Source: Stramenopiles sp. TOSAG23-3 (Eukaryota; Sar). Taken from it: a stretch of 10,259 nt of DNA. The stretch covers positions 1 to 10,259 of the forward strand of contig LT642833.1 of the NCBI GenBank assembly GCA_900128585.1. Reading direction: 5' to 3'. Below, piece by piece: positions 6,163-10,259 of the stretch. The notes beneath the pieces are model-generated. The model was not told where the DNA came from, searched no databases, and saw only the letters and a program-made list of their open reading frames with translations. The position numbers and the translations under genes were made by a program. How positions within the stretch are numbered: position 1 is the first letter of the stretch; each line of letters opens with the position of its first letter.

Positions 6163-8691
6163 ATGCGTATTGAAAAGCAACTGTCAAAAATGGCAAAGTT
6201 CTTCCGACATGGGCTCTTGCTACTGGCTTTCAATATCAAGTTCGGCGCGTGTGTTTATACGCCGACGGAAGTATGGATTGGTGGGCTCTTCCCAAGTTAT
6301 CGTAACAAAGGCTCGTCGACAACCATGGATAGTGGCGGAGTGATGAGAAAGTCGGCATTTATTTTGGCCATAGATGAAATTAATAACTTGACAACGGTGC
6401 TACCAAACACCACTTTAAAGTTCGGCATTGGCGACAGCCGTAGAAGTTCCAGTTACGCAATAGAAGAAGCAAGTAGAGTAGTCGAAAAGATCCGCAAGAA
6501 CAGTGGAAATTTCCCCTCCGCAATAATTGGGCCAGCGAGCTCTGGCCCTACACAAATGGTTCAGCACATATGCAATGGCTTAGTAATACCAGAAATAGGT
6601 TATTCCGCAACGTCACCGTCACTGTCCGACGATAGCGTGTTTCGGTTTTTTGCCCGCTTGCCGCCAAGCGATGCCTTTCAAGTGGTAGTGATGGCGCACC
6701 TACTGAAAAACGTTCTAAACGTCGACTCGTTCGTTGCAATTTCCGGGCCAGGTTTATACAGTACTTCTGGTATAGACGCTCTTATTGACGTTGCCACTGG
6801 TACAGAATACCAGATGTCAGCATTCAAGCGATATTCTTTAACCGCAAGTACCGATTTGAAGTCAACTTTGCGCCAAGTGAAGGAAGGAAACTGTAACGCT
6901 ATCGCTGTTTTTGCCCAGTCTGCTGATTATAAATTAATTTTTGAGGCCGCCGCAGAAGTAGGAATGGACCAGCAAGAGTTTGTGTGGGTGGTCAGTGAGA
7001 CATTTGCGGCATATGCTTCCCAGTACGACGTATCGGAGAAGGTAGGAAACATTCTTGATGGGGTTTTTGTTGCAGAAATGGAGAACGGGAAAACGTTGGG
7101 CTCTTCGGTATCACGTTACCCCGATTTTGCGCAGTTGTGGGGGAACGCGCCTGGAACTGGGAACGCGGGGGCCTCCGTGCTTGACTGCAGTATGCGAAAA
7201 GATGACATTGGAGAGTACATTTGGCTCCACAACCATGATTTAAATGCATCGACGCCCAAAGTGTGCTCGGGGTTTGACGGGAAGGTGACGCCCCCCACAA
7301 AGTCAACTTATGCTTCTTTTGCCTATGATGCGGTGTGGACGGCGGCCCTGGCAATGCACAAACTGATCGAAGTAGACAAGAAGGTGAATGGGACCTCGCT
7401 GACGTTTCCAAACGAGATTGACAGAACGAATCTGTACAGTGCCATTTTGGGTCTGCAATTTAAAGGCGCAACGGGGGACGTACAATTTTCTTCGACCGGT
7501 GACCGCAACACTGCGAGTGTGACCTATAACATACTACAGGGAAAATACTCCAACGGAAGTTCCGTTGTGCTGGAGAACGTTGGGACTTTCTACCAGGGAA
7601 CTTTTACACCGGTGTCAAACGGCATTATTGTCAGTGATAAATTCAAGTTCGTGTGCAGCGCGAAGGATTCAGAAAGTGCAACGTCCACAGAAGCACAATA
7701 TGACCCTGGGTTGATTCTTCAATTTATTCTGACCCTGGCGTTTGTTATGGTGTCTTTTCTTGCGGTGCTGGCATTTGTACACCGCCGTCACAAGCAGCAG
7801 CAAGACGAACTGATAAGCCACAGGATGACCAGGGGCTCGAAAGTTAAAAAAAAGACAATTTCGTTAAAGCAGAGCTTGAAGCGGAACCTCATATGGGAAC
7901 TATCCATCAACGCCACAGTGCTGCTGATCGAGTTTGTTGATCTCGGAACAGACTGGTACGCCTTCCAGGAGGATAGTTTTCAAGACAAGCTGGTCCTGAA
8001 CGGTGTATACTATTTTTTCATGTTGACGGGGTCGGCGTGCTCCCTCGTGGCGATATTTTTCCGTGTTCGGATGTCCAAGGAAGTTGTTAAACACTACCGC
8101 GAGGGGGTTGAAGTCGTTGATCATGGTGTTGAAGCGGGGGATGGAAAAAACATCATTGACAAGATCGATCCTCCCGAGTACCTTCTTTCCAAGTACAACC
8201 GGTTAAAAAGGCAAGCCCTGATCACCACCATGGTGGGCGTCATTGAAGACATCCCACAATTCATATTCAACACTGCAAAAAGCAATTCAACAACCGCAAC
8301 GACGCTCGCGATTACGTTTTCGGCAATATCTTTTGGGTATAAAGTTTCAACACCAATTTTGTGGCAACAGCTCGGAATAATAATGATGAAGCAGGAGAAG
8401 CAGATGAAAGTGATCGATGTCGCCCATTCAATGCTAGCAGAAACGCAGCGCCGAAATTCTGCAACCAGATTGACACCGATTAAGCTAGTGACGATGACCC
8501 AGGAAGGGCTGCCGGCAGAGAACGATCAGAAAAGCAAGTACGTGGTCCAAGCAGGGGAGGAGATGCCAGATGGAGAAGAGCAGACGGGCCCGACGAACGG
8601 TACCAAAACAGTGGCGCCAAGTAGCTGGAATCCAGCTACCAAATTAGAACCACTGCAAAGCACGGTGCCAAAAAGAACGGATATTATATAA
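6163..8691 (+). CDS. Venus flytrap amino-acid receptor fused to a five-helix, XK-related-like membrane module
   Basis: The ORF encodes 842 aa from ATG 6163. ATG 6190 (aaaATGgca) may be the better start, giving MAKFFRHGLLLLAF...FGAC as a clean signal peptide. Residues about 35-490 form a receptor ligand-binding (ANF/periplasmic-binding type I) domain. GPASSGPT, YSATSPSLSDD and FARLPPSDAFQ match class C glutamate receptors, with S127, S148, T150, D170 and Y199 at mGluR-like positions. N-x-S/T sites lie at 75, 82, 361, 409 and 464. There is no cysteine-rich linker. Membrane helices are near 516-540, 577-600, 611-634, 684-703 and 711-735. Basic loops (541-575, 635-683) fit a cytosolic side, giving an outside N-terminus and an inside tail of about 107 aa. 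VDLGTDW (592-598) and EDIPQF (695-700) recall the D-x-G-T/S-D and E-x-x-PQ motifs of XK-related membrane proteins. This is therefore not a standard seven-helix receptor. Predicted role: surface sensor of an amino acid or related ligand. The ectodomain call is strong; the output module's function is unknown. Confidence 0.9.
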   Translation: MRIEKQLSKMAKFFRHGLLLLAFNIKFGACVYTPTEVWIGGLFPSYRNKGSSTTMDSGGVMRKSAFILAIDEINNLTTVLPNTTLKFGIGDSRRSSSYAIEEASRVVEKIRKNSGNFPSAIIGPASSGPTQMVQHICNGLVIPEIGYSATSPSLSDDSVFRFFARLPPSDAFQVVVMAHLLKNVLNVDSFVAISGPGLYSTSGIDALIDVATGTEYQMSAFKRYSLTASTDLKSTLRQVKEGNCNAIAVFAQSADYKLIFEAAAEVGMDQQEFVWVVSETFAAYASQYDVSEKVGNILDGVFVAEMENGKTLGSSVSRYPDFAQLWGNAPGTGNAGASVLDCSMRKDDIGEYIWLHNHDLNASTPKVCSGFDGKVTPPTKSTYASFAYDAVWTAALAMHKLIEVDKKVNGTSLTFPNEIDRTNLYSAILGLQFKGATGDVQFSSTGDRNTASVTYNILQGKYSNGSSVVLENVGTFYQGTFTPVSNGIIVSDKFKFVCSAKDSESATSTEAQYDPGLILQFILTLAFVMVSFLAVLAFVHRRHKQQQDELISHRMTRGSKVKKKTISLKQSLKRNLIWELSINATVLLIEFVDLGTDWYAFQEDSFQDKLVLNGVYYFFMLTGSACSLVAIFFRVRMSKEVVKHYREGVEVVDHGVEAGDGKNIIDKIDPPEYLLSKYNRLKRQALITTMVGVIEDIPQFIFNTAKSNSTTATTLAITFSAISFGYKVSTPILWQQLGIIMMKQEKQMKVIDVAHSMLAETQRRNSATRLTPIKLVTMTQEGLPAENDQKSKYVVQAGEEMPDGEEQTGPTNGTKTVAPSSWNPATKLEPLQSTVPKRTDII

Positions 8692-8753
8692 CAATACGTC
8701 GCGGTGTTTGAGTGAGATTCCGAACTTCGTAAAGTTTTGTAAAGCCTATATAA

Positions 8754-8787
8754 AAAGCAAGAAAATAATAAAAGCAAGAAAATAATA
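8754..8787 (+). repeat. Perfect 17-bp tandem duplication carrying the receptor's poly(A) signal
   Basis: The unit aaagcaagaaaataata is repeated head to tail at 8754-8770 and 8771-8787. The junction creates AATAAA at 8767-8772, 75 bp after the receptor stop codon. This is the best candidate poly(A) signal for the receptor mRNA, so the duplication may have created or moved it. Confidence 0.75.
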
Positions 8788-8844
8788 TGGCTGTTATTTA
8801 GATATTAAAACTAAAAACAAGAAAATTGGCTGTTATTTAAGTAA
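8787..8844 (-). repeat. Two reverse-oriented 'aacagccaat' units, left arm of an inverted repeat
   Basis: Read on the minus strand, 8787-8800 and 8823-8844 carry the aaataacagcca core seen on the plus strand at 3042, 9301 and 9329. The stretch 8823-8844 is a perfect 22-base inverted match to 9292-9313. The left arm thus mirrors the right-hand cluster across about 450 bp. Confidence 0.8.
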
Positions 8845-8894
8845 TTATATCTAAAGCTGAAAGTTAACATCCATATTTGGTGACTACCTTTCCC

Positions 8895-8960
8895 AATGAA
8901 CAAAAGGAGCAGATTTCACTTTCGAGGTACATGAAGAAGATAAATTTTTAATTACAACCT
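8895..8960 (+). repeat. Dispersed repeat copy B
   Basis: The block aatgaacaaaaggagcagatt (8895-8915) matches 2984-3004 in the first gene's 3' flank at 20 of 21 positions. It is followed by a diverged tttcgaggtacatgaag block like those at 3008, 9211 and 9265. This copy is more decayed than copies A and D. Confidence 0.7.
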
Positions 8961-9047
8961 CTTGACTGATTTACAAGGCAGACAACGAGCACCTCTAAAA
9001 CAATTACGCCGCTGCTTTGAAAATCACACACACGGAATGAGTCATCT

Positions 9048-9155
9048 ATGAGTGAGACACCGGATGAGGAAGTTGATTATGGGTCATCTGGAAGCATTGC
9101 TAATCCACCTACCGATTCAGATCATGCATGGAGTACATCTGAGATTGATAGCTAA
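9048..9155 (+). CDS. 35-codon acidic small ORF inside the repeat cluster
   Basis: ATG 9048 to TAA 9153-9155 encodes 35 aa beginning MSETPDEEVDYGSSGSIANP and ending TSEIDS. Ten of 35 residues are Asp or Glu and it has no Lys or Arg, giving a strongly acidic peptide. Acidic, Ser-rich N-termini of this style occur in some transposases such as piggyBac-like ones, and the ORF is enclosed by inverted repeats, so it might be the leftover 5' end of a transposase gene. It is too short to assign and may not be translated. Confidence 0.2.
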   Translation: MSETPDEEVDYGSSGSIANPPTDSDHAWSTSEIDS

Positions 9156-9197
9156 GACTAAGTGACAAGGGTATGTATATCGATTAGTAAAACCACA

Positions 9198-9236
9198 AGA
9201 GCAAAGATAAGTTCGCAGTACATGAAGGAATGTGTA
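9198..9236 (+). repeat. Dispersed repeat copy C (short)
   Basis: The sequence ttcgcagtacatgaag at 9212-9227 matches copy B (8921-8936) except for two bases and shares ttcgcagtacat exactly with copies A and D. The preceding agagcaaagataag is a decayed version of the ggagcagatt block. Confidence 0.6.
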
Positions 9237-9252
9237 AACCTCTGAGAATGTT

Positions 9253-9370
9253 TAGTAGATTTCAGTTCGCAGTACATTAATTTTAATTATGTTACTTAAA
9301 TAACAGCCAATTTACTTGATTTAATTACTAACAGCCAATTTTTGTTTTAAAATAACACAGCCAGTTTTTT
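9253..9370 (+). repeat. Dispersed repeat copy D with three tandem ~28-bp units
   Basis: The 23-base block 9266-9288 is identical to 3009-3031. It is followed by taacagccaattt at 9301-9313 and again at 9329-9341 (28-bp spacing), then a decayed acagccagttt at 9357-9367. The first unit forms the right arm (9292-9313) of the perfect 22-base inverted repeat with 8823-8844. Confidence 0.8.
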
Positions 9371-9404
9371 GTTTTTAAATAATATACAGCAGATCCTTTT
9401 AGTT

Positions 9405-9980
9405 TTAGTTCGGGTGATCAAAAATACACCTTGTAAGCCCTTTCCACATTTTATGGCAATTATGTCTTGGGTCTTTCATACCACGAGTACCTGAGCTTGT
9501 CAGCACGGACAACCCACCACTGGTTGCCGCTTTTATGGTGCACCCTTTGGTTGTCACTTCCGCTTGGTCATCACACGTTCCGCTGCCTACCCCACTTTTA
9601 GCAGTCAGAGGGTCAAACAGTGAATTGTAGGTAGGTTCTTCTCCACCGCCATCCTTTTTATTTGGAAAATCGGCTGTTAAACCGTTGACTTCCTCCTTCT
9701 CCTTCTCCGGGCCTTCTCTAAGCTCTATAAAGGCGTCTGTAAGTGTGCTCAAATAAAGCTCTTCGTCAAAAACTTTAGGTTTTCCCTCCCTAGTCCCAGA
9801 GACGGTTAGCTGAAACTTGGCCAAACGGGGCCTGGGGAACAGTGTACTCACTCTCCGTTGAACAATTCGTTTCATTCGCATGTTCGCGGCAAAGGAAGGG
9901 TTCAAAAAGCAAAAGATAACTACAATTGTGCATACGGAAGGGAGACAAGTTAATCCCCTCGCTCGGCAAGGCAACTCCAT
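9405..9980 (-). CDS. Unrecognised small protein with an N-terminal hydrophobic segment
   Basis: On the minus strand, ATG at 9980-9978 opens a 191-codon frame ending in TAA at 9407-9405. The frame is open further upstream to 10022 but without ATG. Residues about 13-31 (LPSVCTIVVIFCFLNPSFA) form a hydrophobic stretch ending in a small-residue A-x-A-like site, followed by basic RMKRIVQRR. It could be a signal peptide or a signal anchor. The rest is hydrophilic, S/T/G/K/E-rich, with an acidic-basic EGPEKEKEEVNG patch and four C-terminal cysteines (in GTCDD, GCTIK, HNCHK, TRCIF), which could form disulfides if secreted. I recognise no family. No competing long frame lies on the plus strand, and a long purine tract precedes it, as for the first gene. 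It could be one exon of a larger gene or a chance ORF. Confidence 0.5.
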   Translation of the reverse strand: MELPCRARGLTCLPSVCTIVVIFCFLNPSFAANMRMKRIVQRRVSTLFPRPRLAKFQLTVSGTREGKPKVFDEELYLSTLTDAFIELREGPEKEKEEVNGLTADFPNKKDGGGEEPTYNSLFDPLTAKSGVGSGTCDDQAEVTTKGCTIKAATSGGLSVLTSSGTRGMKDPRHNCHKMWKGLTRCIFDHPN

Positions 9981-10259
9981 AGCCGATCGACAATAAATTG
10001 AACAGTATACGATTTTTTGCAATCGAGACGATGAGGTGTTGCGCCTTCCTTTTTTTCTTCCTGTTCCCGTTTGCAGTGAACACGCGAGCAGTATTTAATC
10101 ACTTACGAACGTAACAATAAAAGGTTTGTTGTTTTGTCGTGTCGTGTTTTTTCTTTCTTTCTACTTCTTCTTTTTTCTTCTTCTTTTTTCTTCTTATTCT
10201 TTTTTCTTCTTCTTTTTTTTTCCAGCTTATTTTTTTAATAAAATATTACTGTATTATTA
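9981..10259 (-). promoter_or_regulatory. Presumed 5' flank of the minus-strand gene
   Basis: Read on the minus strand, this region runs from an AT-rich and purine-rich distal part into the start codon at 9980. The purine tract is at 10147-10223. No supported ORF lies here on either strand apart from short chance frames. Promoter function is inferred from position relative to the minus-strand ORF. Confidence 0.35.
10147..10223 (-). repeat. Polypurine tract (GAA/GAAA)n on the minus strand
   Basis: On the plus strand this is a 77-nt pyrimidine run (CTT/CTTT units) broken only by A at 10163 and 10196. On the minus strand it is therefore a GAA-type purine tract about 170-245 bp upstream of the minus-strand ATG. 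It mirrors the 97-167 tract in composition and in orientation relative to the gene it precedes. Confidence 0.8.

Larger units (their letters stand above)
8692..9404. other. Convergent spacer rich in inverted and tandem repeats
   Basis: This 713-bp stretch lies between the 3' ends of two convergent genes. In order it holds the 17-bp duplication, two reverse-oriented ggctgttattta units, repeat copy B (8895-8960), a 35-codon acidic ORF (9048-9155), copy C (9198-9236), copy D (9253-9313) and three forward aacagccaattt units up to about 9370. The symmetrical arrangement suggests a small non-autonomous mobile element or its remains. No conserved gene is visible. Confidence 0.6.

Noticed and set aside
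9790-10083. 97-codon minus-strand frame overlapping the orphan protein
   Set aside because: It begins at GTG, has no early ATG, and lies in another frame of the same strand, where the 191-codon frame is longer and better formed.
10031-10114. 27-codon plus-strand ORF with a Phe/Leu-rich, signal-peptide-like sequence
   Set aside because: It is very short, antisense to the presumed 5' flank of the minus gene, and Phe/Leu-rich only because the DNA is pyrimidine-rich. An AATAAA-like string follows it, but this is common here.

Overview
The window looks like nuclear DNA from a flagellated microbial eukaryote, possibly an alga or other protist. The lineage cannot be fixed from the sequence. Long ORFs of balanced composition run without obvious introns and are separated by AT-rich spacers. 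AATAAA-type poly(A) signals follow the stop codons, no Shine-Dalgarno or operon structure is visible, and the protein architectures are eukaryotic (low-complexity K/E-rich coiled coils, a WW-like domain, a class C receptor ectodomain). Standard stop codons are used.

Layout: 1-441 is a 5' flank with a 71-nt pure purine tract and a 15-bp tandem duplication. 442-2955 (+) encodes a large, highly charged coiled-coil protein whose globular C-terminus resembles that of axonemal/centriolar coiled-coil proteins. 2956-3513 is an AT-rich 3' flank with one copy of a dispersed repeat. 3514-5623 (+) holds a basic, disordered protein with an MDM1/CCSAP-like EYxxxFxWP motif near its N-terminus and a WW-like domain near its C-terminus. 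It is split by a one-base shift at a T7 run that places UGA directly after UUU UUU. 5624-6162 is a spacer with a G-rich purine tract and a small GC island. 6163-8691 (+) is the most distinctive gene: a signal peptide, a glutamate-receptor-type Venus flytrap domain with the amino-acid-binding residues in place, and about five membrane helices carrying XK-related-like motifs instead of a class C seven-helix domain. 8692-9404 is a repeat-rich spacer with inverted and tandem repeats and a 35-codon acidic ORF, which looks like a small degenerate foldback or MITE-like element. 9405-9980 (-) is an unrecognised, possibly secreted 191-aa protein that converges on the receptor gene. Its 5' flank ends in a long purine tract on its own strand.

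How the genes relate: the first two products look cytoskeletal or ciliary and the third looks like a surface amino-acid sensor. Neighbouring eukaryotic genes need not share a pathway, so a functional link (for example sensory signalling at the flagellum) is speculation. The most interesting items are the receptor architecture, the slippery UUU-UGA junction, and the repeat family shared by the 3' flanks of two genes.
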